A stretch of 64,000 bases of DNA, from assembly GCF_014190775.1 (NCBI RefSeq), contig NZ_JACHVP010000002.1, positions 372,001 through 436,000 on the forward strand, in the 5' to 3' direction. The DNA is from Leifsonia aquatica. Its GTDB lineage: Bacteria; Actinomycetota; Actinomycetes; Actinomycetales; Microbacteriaceae. Below are positions 56,703 to 64,000 of this stretch, in pieces. Below the pieces are notes generated by a model. That model did no database searches and had not been told where the DNA came from. It saw only the letters and a list, made by a program, of their open reading frames with translations. Position numbers and translations under genes: made by a program. The stretch's first letter is position 1, and each line of letters opens with the position of its first letter.

Positions 56703-58383
56703 ACGCTCCTCTATCCGAGACCTGCACAGCGAGGTCGATGAACAGCGCCGCGGACCAGCCGAAGGCGGTCGTCGCGGTGCGCGCCTTCTCGCCCGTCGCC
56801 GGGTTGAAGTACTCGTGGGGACCTCCGCCGTGCTGCACGAGCCGGAGGGTCTGCTCGATCAGCGCGCGTGACCGGTCGGCGTGGCCGGAGACGGCCAGCC
56901 CCTCCGCGAGCAGCGCGTTGACGTTGACCCACACCGGGCCGCGCCACATCCGCTCGTCCGAGTAGTCCGGATCCCGTCGCGCCACGGTGGGCACGGTCCA
57001 GGTCGTCGCGAACCGCGCGGGGTCGTCGAGCGCGGCGAGGATGCCGGCGACGTAGCGCCCGGGCAGCCGGCCGGTGAGCAGCGGCAGGAGGGAGACGACG
57101 GCCTCCGCATCCACCGGCTTCCCCGCCCCCGAGGAGCGGAAGAACCCGGCGCACTCGTCCCACATCCCCTCCAGCAGCTCGAGCGTACGGGAGGCGCGCG
57201 CGGCGAAGCGCTCGGCGCCGGTCGTGTCGCCCACGCTCCGCGCCCGCGCCGCCAGCAGGTCGTCCTGCAGGATCAGGTAGGCCGCGAGGTCGGGGGAGGC
57301 CACCGGCAGCTCGGCGTCGAAGACCGGGCTGTCGTCGAGGCCGGACGAGTAGGGGTGGCCGTATTCGGGCATCCCGTCGCCGTCGAGGTCGGAGTGCGCG
57401 TACCACCACTCCTGGCTGCGTGAGACCGTCTTCCAGGCGGCGTCGAACCAGGCCGGGTCGTCGACCAGACCCTCCAGGCGGCGGAGCGCCCATGCGGCCA
57501 GCGGCGGCTTCGTGAGCGGGATCGGCGCGGACGGATCGGCGATGGCCGAGCCGGCGCGGCGCAGGTTGTCGCGGTCGCCGGGCGGGAGGTCGTCGCTGGA
57601 GGCCAGCACGCCCTCGTCGTGTACGACATCCGGCAACTGGCCGTCGGCGGTCGGGAACGCGAAGGCGAGCTCCAGCTGCTCGCGGGCGAGCTCGGGGTCG
57701 CCATGACGGAGGCCGGACGCGATGAAGTACGCGTCCCACTGCCAGAGCCCCACGTACCCGATCTTGGAGGGCACGACGGCCCGGCCGCCGCGGCCGGGCA
57801 GCGACACGATGTTGGCGCCGAGCACCCACCAGCAGAAGGCGGTCATGTCGGCGAGGTCGTCGCGCACGGCCGGCGTGCGCGCGAACCACTCCTCCCACAC
57901 GTGCGCCGTCGCCTCCAGCGCCGTCCGATGCTGGGCAGGAGAGGACTGCTCGATCGCGGCTGTGAACCGCGCGCTCTCCCTGTGCTCGGCGGCGGCGGGG
58001 GCCAGCGCGATGCGGATGGGAGCCGAGGTGCGGAGGACGGGCGCGTGCGGCAGGTCGAGCTCGACCGCCCAGTCCGTCGTCCCGTCGCCGCCGAGGCTGA
58101 GCGCGTCCGGGCCGTCGAAGGTCAGCGTGACGCCCGCCTCCCCGAACTCGATGCGATCGGGATGCACGGCGCTGACCGGCGCGACGCGTCCGTCCGCGCC
58201 GGTCACGCGCAGGGTGCGCACCAGCACGCAGTCGTCCGGGCGACGCTCGTACTCGGCCACGCGCACCGTCACCCCGCCCTCGGCGCGCAGCACGAGGAGG
58301 CGCGAGCCCGGAAAGGTGAACGGCGCCGACTCCAGGTCGAGGAACGGCGAGACCCGCGCGCCCGCAGCAGCCGCGACGCTCAT
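56620..58383 (-). CDS. GH63-like glycosidase (MGH/trehalase-like), 3' end displaced by the TIR gene
   Basis: A 587-residue glycosidase of the (alpha/alpha)6-barrel MGH1/GH63-like group. Motifs are GLWQWDAYF (W214-F220, D217 the probable acid), SSGLDDSPVFD (D350, D351), RGPVWVNVN (about 481-489) and GPHEYFNPATGE (E524, the probable base). The frame continues from about residue 556 into the low-GC insert and ends inside the TIR gene (56620-56702 overlap it), so the last 30 residues are not native. It starts 4 bases inside the permease gene (ATG 58383). It may still be active because the catalytic motifs are complete. Related enzymes act on mannosyl- or glucosylglycerate. Confidence 0.82.
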   Translation of the reverse strand: MSVAAAAGARVSPFLDLESAPFTFPGSRLLVLRAEGGVTVRVAEYERRPDDCVLVRTLRVTGADGRVAPVSAVHPDRIEFGEAGVTLTFDGPDALSLGGDGTTDWAVELDLPHAPVLRTSAPIRIALAPAAAEHRESARFTAAIEQSSPAQHRTALEATAHVWEEWFARTPAVRDDLADMTAFCWWVLGANIVSLPGRGGRAVVPSKIGYVGLWQWDAYFIASGLRHGDPELAREQLELAFAFPTADGQLPDVVHDEGVLASSDDLPPGDRDNLRRAGSAIADPSAPIPLTKPPLAAWALRRLEGLVDDPAWFDAAWKTVSRSQEWWYAHSDLDGDGMPEYGHPYSSGLDDSPVFDAELPVASPDLAAYLILQDDLLAARARSVGDTTGAERFAARASRTLELLEGMWDECAGFFRSSGAGKPVDAEAVVSLLPLLTGRLPGRYVAGILAALDDPARFATTWTVPTVARRDPDYSDERMWRGPVWVNVNALLAEGLAVSGHADRSRALIEQTLRLVQHGGGPHEYFNPATGEKARTATTAFGWSAALFIDLAVQVSDRGASICFSGDARSPSTPSRSVERSHYRSQT

Positions 58384-59270
58384 CGCCCGCCCAGCCCCGA
58401 CGCGGCCATCGAGTTCAGGATGCGGCGCTGACCGATCACGAACGCGATCAGCATCGGGATGGTCGCGATGGCCGACGCCGCCATGATCAGCCCGTAGTTG
58501 ACCGAGCCGTACTGGCCGCGGAAGCTCTGCAGCAGCAGCGGCACCGTGAAGAGGTCCTGCGAGTTGAGGATGACGAGCGGCAGCAGGAAGTTGTTCCAGG
58601 TGCTCAGCGCCACGATGATCGCGAGCGCGCCGAGGCCGGGCTTCAGGTTCGGGAGGATGATGCTCCAGAAGATGCGCCAGCGGCCTGCGCCGTCGACGAG
58701 CGCGGCCTCCTCCAGCTCGCGCGGCAGCGACAGCACGAACTGGCGCATGAGGAACACCGCGAACGGGTTCGCGAGCGCGGCCGGCACGATCAGCGCGAGG
58801 TGCGAGTCCACCCACCCCAGCTTCGCCATGAGGAAGTAGAAGGGGATGAGCGTCACCTGCATCGGGATCATCTGTGTCGCCAGGAACAGCACGAACAGCA
58901 CCTTGCTGCCGCGGAACGGGATGCGCGCGAACGCGTACCCGGCCATGGCGGCGGTGACCAGCGTGCCGACGACGACGAGCACGGCGATGTAGATCGTGTT
59001 CCAGTACGCCTGCCCGAACGGCACGTCGCTCCACGCGTCGGCGTAGTTCTGCAGGGTGAAGGGATGCGGCCAGACGCTCAGGGGGTCGTTCAGCAGCTGG
59101 GGCAGCGACTTGAACGAGGTGATCAGCATCCAGAGGAAGGGGAACACCATCGCGAGGCCGCCGAGCAGCAGGACGACGTGCAGCAGCGCCTTGCGGGTGC
59201 GGGAGGCTGCGCGGCCCGGGTGCGCGGTGGCCCGGGTGGTGGAGTCGGTGGGGACCGTTGCAGTGGTCAT
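58380..59270 (-). CDS. Sugar ABC transporter permease (MalG-type)
   Basis: A 296-residue inner membrane component with six transmembrane helices. The EAA loop for the ATPase is EEAALVDGAGRWRIFWSIILPNLKPGL (about 185-211), and the C-terminal LQSFRGQYGSVNYGLIMAASAI is typical of MalG. The start overlaps the other permease gene by 4 bases. Together with 59267-60232 and the binding protein it forms a CUT1-type importer. The ATPase subunit is not in the window, as is usual for MsiK-style systems in actinobacteria. Confidence 0.95.
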   Translation of the reverse strand: MTTATVPTDSTTRATAHPGRAASRTRKALLHVVLLLGGLAMVFPFLWMLITSFKSLPQLLNDPLSVWPHPFTLQNYADAWSDVPFGQAYWNTIYIAVLVVVGTLVTAAMAGYAFARIPFRGSKVLFVLFLATQMIPMQVTLIPFYFLMAKLGWVDSHLALIVPAALANPFAVFLMRQFVLSLPRELEEAALVDGAGRWRIFWSIILPNLKPGLGALAIIVALSTWNNFLLPLVILNSQDLFTVPLLLQSFRGQYGSVNYGLIMAASAIATIPMLIAFVIGQRRILNSMAASGLGGR

Positions 59271-60232
59271 GCGGCATCATCCTCGTAGTGGACGAACTTC
59301 TTCTGGGCGGCGAACTGGATGCCCGTGATCACGAGGGTGATGACCAGCAGGATGATCGACGCGGCGGAGGCCGGGCCGAACTGGAACTTGCCGAAGCCCA
59401 GATCGTAGATGTGGTAGACGATCGTGCGGGTCGCGTTGTCCGGTCCCGCGTTCGCGGTGAGGATGAACACGGTGTCGAAGGTCTGCAGCGAGCTGATGAA
59501 GGCGATCACCGTCGAGAAGAAGATGATCGGCGACAGCAGCGGCAGCCGCACGCGGAAGAACAGGGTGATCGCTCCGGCGCCGTCGAGCCGCGCCGCCTCG
59601 ATCACGGCCGGTGAGATGTTCTGCAGGCCGGCCAGGAAGATGATCACGTTCAGGCCGACGGACGACCAGATGGTCACGATGCAGACGGCGATGAGCGCGA
59701 GGTGCGGGTCGCCCAGCCAGTCCGGCGGCGCGATATGGAACACGTTCGCGATGAAGCCGCTCAGCACGCCGTCCTTGCGGAACAGCTGCTGCCAGATCAT
59801 CGCCACGGCGACCGACGAGGTGACGACGGGCGCGAAGAAGAGGATGAGGTAGAGCGTGCGCGTCTTCAGCTTCTCCAGCGCCACAGCGAGCACCACGGCC
59901 AGGCCGAGGCCGATCGGGACGGTGATGAGGGCGATGAGGAGGGTGTTGACGATCGACCGGCCGAAGAGCGGGTCGCTCAGCTCGGTGCGGAAGTTGTCGA
60001 AGCCGACCCAGCTGAGGTCGTTGAGGCCGTCCCATTGCGCGAACGCCAGCACGAGGCTCGCGATGAAGGGCACGACCACGAAGAGGGCCATCCCGAGCAG
60101 CTGCGGGCCCACGAACACGTAGCCCCACCGGCGGTCGCGACGCCGCCAGGCGGGCTCCCTGCGGAGCCCGCCCGGCGTCGCGGGAGGGGTCTGGGCCTCG
60201 GGGGCGACCAGTGCTTCCCTGACTGCGCTCAC
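59267..60232 (-). CDS. Sugar ABC transporter permease (MalF-type)
   Basis: A 321-residue permease with six transmembrane helices and a basic N-terminus (about 1-35, PAWRRRDRRWGYVFVGPQL). The EAA loop is VIEAARLDGAGAITLFFRVRLPLLSP (about 218-243). It begins 10 bases after the binding-protein stop and overlaps the MalG-type gene by 4 bases. Probably imports oligosaccharides for the GH42 and GH63-like enzymes. Confidence 0.95.
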   Translation of the reverse strand: MSAVREALVAPEAQTPPATPGGLRREPAWRRRDRRWGYVFVGPQLLGMALFVVVPFIASLVLAFAQWDGLNDLSWVGFDNFRTELSDPLFGRSIVNTLLIALITVPIGLGLAVVLAVALEKLKTRTLYLILFFAPVVTSSVAVAMIWQQLFRKDGVLSGFIANVFHIAPPDWLGDPHLALIAVCIVTIWSSVGLNVIIFLAGLQNISPAVIEAARLDGAGAITLFFRVRLPLLSPIIFFSTVIAFISSLQTFDTVFILTANAGPDNATRTIVYHIYDLGFGKFQFGPASAASIILLVITLVITGIQFAAQKKFVHYEDDAA

Positions 60233-60242
60233 GTCCGATGCC

Positions 60243-61538
60243 TCACTTGCCGCCGGTCTTGGCGGCGATCATCTTCGCGACCTCGTCCAGCGTCTCCTTC
60301 GTGGAGGCCTTGCCCTGGTAGAGCGCGAGCATCTTGTCGCTGATGTCGCTGGAGAGGCCGGGGACGGACGCCTCGGTGGCGTTGTCCTCGAAGCCGATGT
60401 CGCGCATGTCGAGCAGGGTCTGCGCGTGGGCGGGGTAGCCGTCCAGCACCACCGAGTCGGCGCCCGAGATCGACGGGACGGCGTTGCCGCCGCCCTTGAG
60501 GCGGAAGGTCTGGCCCTGGGCCGAGAGGAAGTTCGTCCAGAACTCGAACGCGGCGTCCTTGTTCTTGGTCTTCGCGTTGATGGCGAGGTAGCTGACGGCG
60601 ACGCCGGTCGGCGCGGCCTTGCCGCTCGGGGTCGGCCACGGGGCGACGTCGTAGTTCTCGGGGTCGCCCGCGGCCTTCACCGTGCCGATCGTGTAGCGGC
60701 CCTGCACGAAGAAGCCGGCCTTGTGGGTGACGAACACGCTGTCGGCGCCCGCGCCCTCCGGGAGGGTGTCGGCGACCACGAAGGTGCCGTCCTGGAAGTT
60801 CTTGGCCAGCACGTCCATCGCCTTCACGCTGGTCGGGTCGGTGTTGGCGACGAACTTCCCCGAGTCGTCGAACGCCTTGCCGCCCTGGGACGAGATCCAG
60901 CTGTAGTGGGTCGACCAGTAGTTCCAGAACATCGAGCCGGTCAGGCCCGCGTCGTGGAGCTTGGCGTTCATGTCGAGGAACGCCTCGGTCGTCCACTTGC
61001 CCTCGGCGGCGAGCGTCGCCGGGTCCTCGGTGACGCCGGCCTTCTTCAGCGCCTCCTTGTCGTACCAGAGGGCGTCGGGGTTGGAGTCGTTGGGCGCCGC
61101 GTAGATCTCGTCGCCCTTCTTCGTGGCGCCGAACAGGCCCTGCGCGAAGTCCTCCGGCTTGGTCTTGCTGGCCGACGAGTTCATGAGCGACGTCAGCGGC
61201 ATCAGCGCCTTCGAGTTCACGAACTGGCCGATCTTGTCGTCGCCGATGTAGAAGACGTCGGGGGCGGTGCCGGAGGCCAGCTGCGCGAGCAGCTTGGTGT
61301 GGTAGTCGCCGTAGTCGGCGACCGGCTGGAGCACGACCTTGATGTCGGGGTGCTCCTTCATGAACTGGGTGTCGAATTCCTTGTACCGGGTGAGTTCCTC
61401 CGGGGTGCCCCAGGTGGACCAGACGACGGTCTTGGACCCGCCGCCTCCCGAGCCGGAGCATGCGGCCATGCTGAGGGCCAGTGCGGCTGCCGCCGTGATG
61501 GCCAGCGCCCTTCTCACCGTTGAGTCGACGCGAGACAT
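60243..61538 (-). CDS. Sugar ABC transporter substrate-binding lipoprotein
   Basis: A 431-residue extracellular solute-binding protein of family 1. The signal peptide has the lipobox LSMAAC with C27. Typical segments are VVWSTWGTPEELTRYKEF, PDVFYIGDDKI, ALWYDKEALKKAGV and LWYDKE-type ligand-edge residues, then the hinge VAVSYLAINAKTKNKDAAFEFW. The fold suggests oligosaccharide binding; the exact sugar is unknown. ATG 61538 has AAGGAACGAGG upstream. The GntR operator lies 38 bp upstream of the start, so induction with the GH42 operon is expected. Confidence 0.95.
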   Translation of the reverse strand: MSRVDSTVRRALAITAAAALALSMAACSGSGGGGSKTVVWSTWGTPEELTRYKEFDTQFMKEHPDIKVVLQPVADYGDYHTKLLAQLASGTAPDVFYIGDDKIGQFVNSKALMPLTSLMNSSASKTKPEDFAQGLFGATKKGDEIYAAPNDSNPDALWYDKEALKKAGVTEDPATLAAEGKWTTEAFLDMNAKLHDAGLTGSMFWNYWSTHYSWISSQGGKAFDDSGKFVANTDPTSVKAMDVLAKNFQDGTFVVADTLPEGAGADSVFVTHKAGFFVQGRYTIGTVKAAGDPENYDVAPWPTPSGKAAPTGVAVSYLAINAKTKNKDAAFEFWTNFLSAQGQTFRLKGGGNAVPSISGADSVVLDGYPAHAQTLLDMRDIGFEDNATEASVPGLSSDISDKMLALYQGKASTKETLDEVAKMIAAKTGGK

Positions 61539-61575
61539 GAGTACCTCGTTCCTTGAGAGTCTCTGCTGTGGTGGT

Positions 61576-61594
61576 CTGTATTCTGTATACAGTA
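61576..61594. promoter_or_regulatory. GntR operator, copy 2 (ABC importer operon / isochorismatase-like gene)
   Basis: CTGTATTCTGTATACAGTA, identical over 19 bases to 54851-54869, with the palindromic core CTGTATACAG at 61583-61592. It lies between the divergent binding-protein and isochorismatase-like genes, so both may be controlled. Confidence 0.85.
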
Positions 61595-61630
61595 GGCAGC
61601 GGAGGGACGCAAGCTTTCAGCTGGGCGAGG

Positions 61631-61645
61631 TAGTTTATATATGTG
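61631..61645 (+). promoter_or_regulatory. Leaderless promoter of the isochorismatase-like gene
   Basis: TAGTTT (61631-61636), six bases, then GTG (61643). It lies 37 bp from the GntR operator. No ribosome site is visible. Confidence 0.5.
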
Positions 61646-62233
61646 AACGATCTCGTCATCGACCCGTCCCGTACCGCGCTGCTCCTCATGGACCTGCAGC
61701 CCTCCATCCTCGCCTCCCACCCCGACGCCGACGGATTCCTCGCCGAGCTGCGCCGCGCGCGGGAGGCCGCCCGTGCCGCGGGCGCCACGATCGGCTACGT
61801 GCGCGTCGCCCTGTCGGAGGAGGACGCGGCCCGCGTCCCCGCGCACTCCCGCTTCGCGACCGCCGCCGAGCGCGTGAGCGAGATCGGCCCCGACCACCCC
61901 GCCGTCTCGGTCGACCCGCGCATCGCGCCCGCCGACGGCGAGATCGTGGTGCGCAAGTCGCGCTACGGCGCCTTCAGCACCACCGACCTCCACGAGCAGC
62001 TGCAGGCGCGGGGCATCGACACCCTCGTGCTCGCCGGCATCTCGACCAGCGGCGTCGTGCTCTCGACCGCCCGCGACGCGGTGGACAAGGACTACCGCCT
62101 CGTCGTGCTCTCCGACGGCACCTTCGACCGCGACCCGGAGGTGCACCGCGTCCTGACCGAGAAGGTCTACCCCGCCCAGCAGGCCGCCGTCGTCACCATC
62201 GACGAGCTGATCGCCGCCCTGACCGCCGCCTGA
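61643..62233 (+). CDS. Isochorismatase-family hydrolase lacking the catalytic Cys
   Basis: A 196-residue protein of the isochorismatase/nicotinamidase fold. D17 (LLMDLQPS) and K105 (VVRKSRYGAF) of the D-K-C triad are present. The motif where Cys is expected (T-x-x-C-V) reads T135-S-G-V138-V, so Val replaces the nucleophile. The same replacement is common in a subset of the family annotated simply as cysteine hydrolases, whose activity is unknown. It is divergent from the sugar-binding protein gene and shares the operator region, so it may belong to the same regulon. Confidence 0.85.
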   Translation: MNDLVIDPSRTALLLMDLQPSILASHPDADGFLAELRRAREAARAAGATIGYVRVALSEEDAARVPAHSRFATAAERVSEIGPDHPAVSVDPRIAPADGEIVVRKSRYGAFSTTDLHEQLQARGIDTLVLAGISTSGVVLSTARDAVDKDYRLVVLSDGTFDRDPEVHRVLTEKVYPAQQAAVVTIDELIAALTAA

Positions 62234-62256
62234 CCGCCGCCTGACCGCCGCCTGAC
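62219..62256. repeat. 11-bp tandem repeat (three copies) at the end of the isochorismatase-like gene
   Basis: CTGACCGCCGC is repeated three times (62219-62229, 62230-62240, 62241-62251) and begun a fourth time. Each unit contains TGA; the first copy spans the last codons. It probably arose by replication slippage. Confidence 0.75.
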
Positions 62257-62275
62257 TCGGCGACTGCGGCCTCCC

Positions 62276-62313
62276 GGTACGTCTGCGGTCGCTCGCCGCG
62301 GCGCAGACGTACC
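62276..62313 (+). terminator. Hairpin after the isochorismatase-like gene
   Basis: GGTACGTCTGCG (62276-62287) and CGCAGACGTACC (62302-62313) are a perfect 12-bp inverted repeat around a 14-base loop that is itself GC-rich. It is a likely terminator for the gene ending at 62233. Confidence 0.65.
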
Positions 62314-62341
62314 GCCGGACCGCAGACCCGGCCGCAGGCGT

Positions 62342-62373
62342 CACCCGTGTCCACCGATCGGCGGACACGGGTG
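62342..62373. promoter_or_regulatory. 32-bp palindrome upstream of the MFS transporter gene
   Basis: CACCCGTGTCC (62342-62352) and GGACACGGGTG (62363-62373) are perfect 11-base inverted repeats, with CCGATCGG as an inner palindrome. It lies 50 bp before the transporter ATG and looks like a TetR- or MarR-type operator. No regulator gene is visible inside the window. Confidence 0.6.
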
Positions 62374-62423
62374 ACCACCGGCCGCCGGTGCCGCGCGCGG
62401 GCGCCCGCGGCGAGGCTGGGAGC

Positions 62424-64000
62424 ATGAAACCAGGATCCTCGTCGCGGCTGGCGCTCGCCGGCCTCATCCTCGCCGTCTCCATGACGACGATCGACCAGAC
62501 GATCGTCGCCCTCTCCGCGCCCACCATCCAGCAGAACCTCGGGCTCAGCCACGACGGGATGCAGTGGGCCGTCAACGTCTACCTGCTCGCCACCGCCGCC
62601 TTCTTCCTGCTCGGCGGACGCATCGCCGACGTCGTCGGCCACAAGCGGATGGCCCTCGTCGGCATCGCCGGCTTCGGCATCACCTCGCTGCTGTGCGGCC
62701 TCGCCCCGACCGGCGACCTCGCCGAGCCGTGGCTGGTCGCCGCCCGCGCCCTCCAGGGCATCAGCGGCGCGATCATGTTCCCGGCCGCGATCGGCATCGT
62801 GGTCGAGGGCTTCGCCCGCGAGAGCCGCGGCCGTGCGATGGCGATCTTCTTCGCCATCACCGGCGCGATGACCGCGCTCGGCCCGATCGCCGGCGGCTAC
62901 CTCACCCAGTGGACGTGGCGCGCGATCTTCTGGGTCAACGTGCCGATCGCCGTCGCCGCGTTCGTGATCGTCGCGATCGCCGCGCGCCCCTCCACCCCGC
63001 GCCGCGAGCGCATCGACTGGCTCGGCGCGGTCGTCGTCGCCGCCGGGATGGGCCTGATCGTCTTCGGCCTGCAGCAGGCGAGCCCGTGGGGCTGGAGCAG
63101 CCCAGCGGTCCTCGGCTCCCTCGTCGCCGGTGCCGCCCTGATCGTCGTGTTCGTGCTCCTCCAGCGCCGCGCAGCGCAGCCGCTCGTGCAGCTGGCCGCG
63201 TTCCGCGACCGCGGGTTCACGCTCTCCACGCTGGCGACGCTGTTCTCGTCGGTCGCGTTCATCGCCACGTTCTTCTTCCTCAGCGTCTACGGGCAGGTCT
63301 CGCTCGGCCTCTCCGCCGGCCTCACCGGGGTGCTCTTCCTCAAGTTCTTCATCGGCTTCGTCGTCGCGAGCCGGGGCGGCTCGGTGCGATTCGACAAGTA
63401 CGGCGCCCGCGGAGTGGTGCTCGCCGGCGGCCTGATCGGCGCCGTCGGCTTCGCCTGGCTCGCGTTGAAGGCGACGGACCTGGACTTCAACCCGGAGTCG
63501 TTCTTCAACCAGCAGACCTGGCCGATCCTGATCGCGGGGGCCGGCATCGGCCTGATGTTCTCGGCGGTGTCGACGGATGCGGTCAACCGCGCGATCGGTG
63601 CCAGCTACGGCGAGGTGACGGCCATCTCGCAGACGATGAAGAACTTCGGCGGCGCGCTCGGCCTGGCCGTCTTCACGACGATCGTCACCTCCCGGCTCAC
63701 CGATCTGCTGACCGCGTCGTTCGAGAAGATCGGCGGCACGGCGGCGGACGCGCAGAGCGCGGTCGACCGCATCAGCGGGGCCTCGGGAGACGGCGGCTCC
63801 CTCGCGAAGCTGCCCACGGCCGTGCGCGACCAGATCATGCACGCGGTCGCCTCCGACTACGCCGGAGCCGTGCAGTGGGCGTTCTGGGGCATGGCCGGCG
63901 CGATGCTGATCGTCGCCGTGATCGGGGTGTTCTACCCGGCGGGTCGCACCTCGGTCGCCGAGGCTTCCTCCGCCCAGCCCGAGCGAGCGACTACAGTCTG
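62424..64000 (+). CDS. MFS drug-type transporter (DHA2, 14-helix), incomplete at window end
   Basis: At least 525 residues of a proton-driven efflux pump of the DHA2 (EmrB/QacA) group. Motif D1 is present at the start (MTTIDQTIVALSAPTIQQNLG), motif A is GGRIADVVGHKRM, and motif C is ITGAMTALGPIAGGYLTQWTWRAIFWVNVPI. About 14 hydrophobic segments fit inside the part seen. The frame is open at base 64000, so the last residues lie outside. ATG 62424 has a weak GGGAG upstream. A palindrome 50 bp upstream suggests control by an unseen repressor. The substrate cannot be inferred. Confidence 0.9.
   Translation, partial: MKPGSSSRLALAGLILAVSMTTIDQTIVALSAPTIQQNLGLSHDGMQWAVNVYLLATAAFFLLGGRIADVVGHKRMALVGIAGFGITSLLCGLAPTGDLAEPWLVAARALQGISGAIMFPAAIGIVVEGFARESRGRAMAIFFAITGAMTALGPIAGGYLTQWTWRAIFWVNVPIAVAAFVIVAIAARPSTPRRERIDWLGAVVVAAGMGLIVFGLQQASPWGWSSPAVLGSLVAGAALIVVFVLLQRRAAQPLVQLAAFRDRGFTLSTLATLFSSVAFIATFFFLSVYGQVSLGLSAGLTGVLFLKFFIGFVVASRGGSVRFDKYGARGVVLAGGLIGAVGFAWLALKATDLDFNPESFFNQQTWPILIAGAGIGLMFSAVSTDAVNRAIGASYGEVTAISQTMKNFGGALGLAVFTTIVTSRLTDLLTASFEKIGGTAADAQSAVDRISGASGDGGSLAKLPTAVRDQIMHAVASDYAGAVQWAFWGMAGAMLIVAVIGVFYPAGRTSVAEASSAQPERATTV

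Noticed and set aside
1-64000. tRNA, rRNA, CRISPR arrays, insertion sequences, prophage
   Set aside because: No cloverleaf, repeat-spacer array, transposase or integrase was seen in any part of the window.

Overview
The window is high-GC DNA with actinobacterial signatures: an HU protein with an actinobacterial-type core, a fused CopD/CtaG membrane protein, an IdeR/DtxR-type iron box, many probably leaderless genes (TANNNT, six bases, start codon) and a single-membrane type of flagellar cluster. A motile Microbacteriaceae such as Leifsonia fits best. The genus is inference, not read from a marker gene.

Layout. 1-11.6 kb is mixed housekeeping: an epoxide-hydrolase-like protein with a divergent WYL regulator, HU, CopD/CtaG, two distantly related membrane-anchored proteins, a Pif1-like helicase with an FHA protein, an iron-regulated heme oxygenase, small membrane proteins and a serine-hydrolase-like lipoprotein that has lost its catalytic motif. 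11.6-29.8 kb is flagellar: flgN-flgK-flgL-fliW (minus), then fliA, fliC, fliD, fliS and a small gene, then flgB-flgC-fliE-fliF-fliG-fliH-fliI-fliJ, an NlpC/P60 hydrolase, fliK, flgD and flgE (plus). 29.8-36.4 kb interrupts the cluster with a P-loop kinase, arsC, a lipoprotein, an ArsR/CmtR-like sensor with a cation efflux protein, a cation antiporter behind a yybP-ykoY (Mn2+) riboswitch, a DUF2000-like protein, an AraC regulator and an orphan FetB-like permease. 36.4-47.7 kb resumes flagellar genes: flbD-motA-motB (minus), fliM-fliN, then fliO-fliP-fliQ-fliR-flhB-flhA, an unknown protein and csrA, with one unrelated FGE-like gene between fliN and fliO.

Six promoters share the form TAAC-N15-GCCGATAG (or close) and precede flgN, fliC, flgB, flbD, fliM and fliO, so FliA appears to drive nearly the whole system. 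FliW and CsrA are both encoded and the fliC leader has several GGA motifs, which suggests FliW-CsrA control of flagellin. A cluster of DnaA-box-like sequences lies just upstream of the flgB promoter.

47.8-62.2 kb is a catabolic locus. A GntR regulator sits between two operons that carry the same 19-bp operator. One encodes an ABC sugar importer and a GH63-like glycosidase. The other is five overlapping genes: a GH42 beta-galactosidase, homologues of both glycine dehydrogenase subunits (GcvPA, GcvPB), an ATP-NAD-kinase-like protein and a short-chain dehydrogenase. GcvT, GcvH and Lpd are not in the window, so this may be an undescribed pathway for a glycoside whose aglycone is handled by a GcvP-like enzyme. 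A low-GC TIR-domain gene, probably acquired horizontally, has inserted beside the regulator and replaced the 3' end of the glycosidase gene. The window ends in an incomplete MFS drug-transporter gene.
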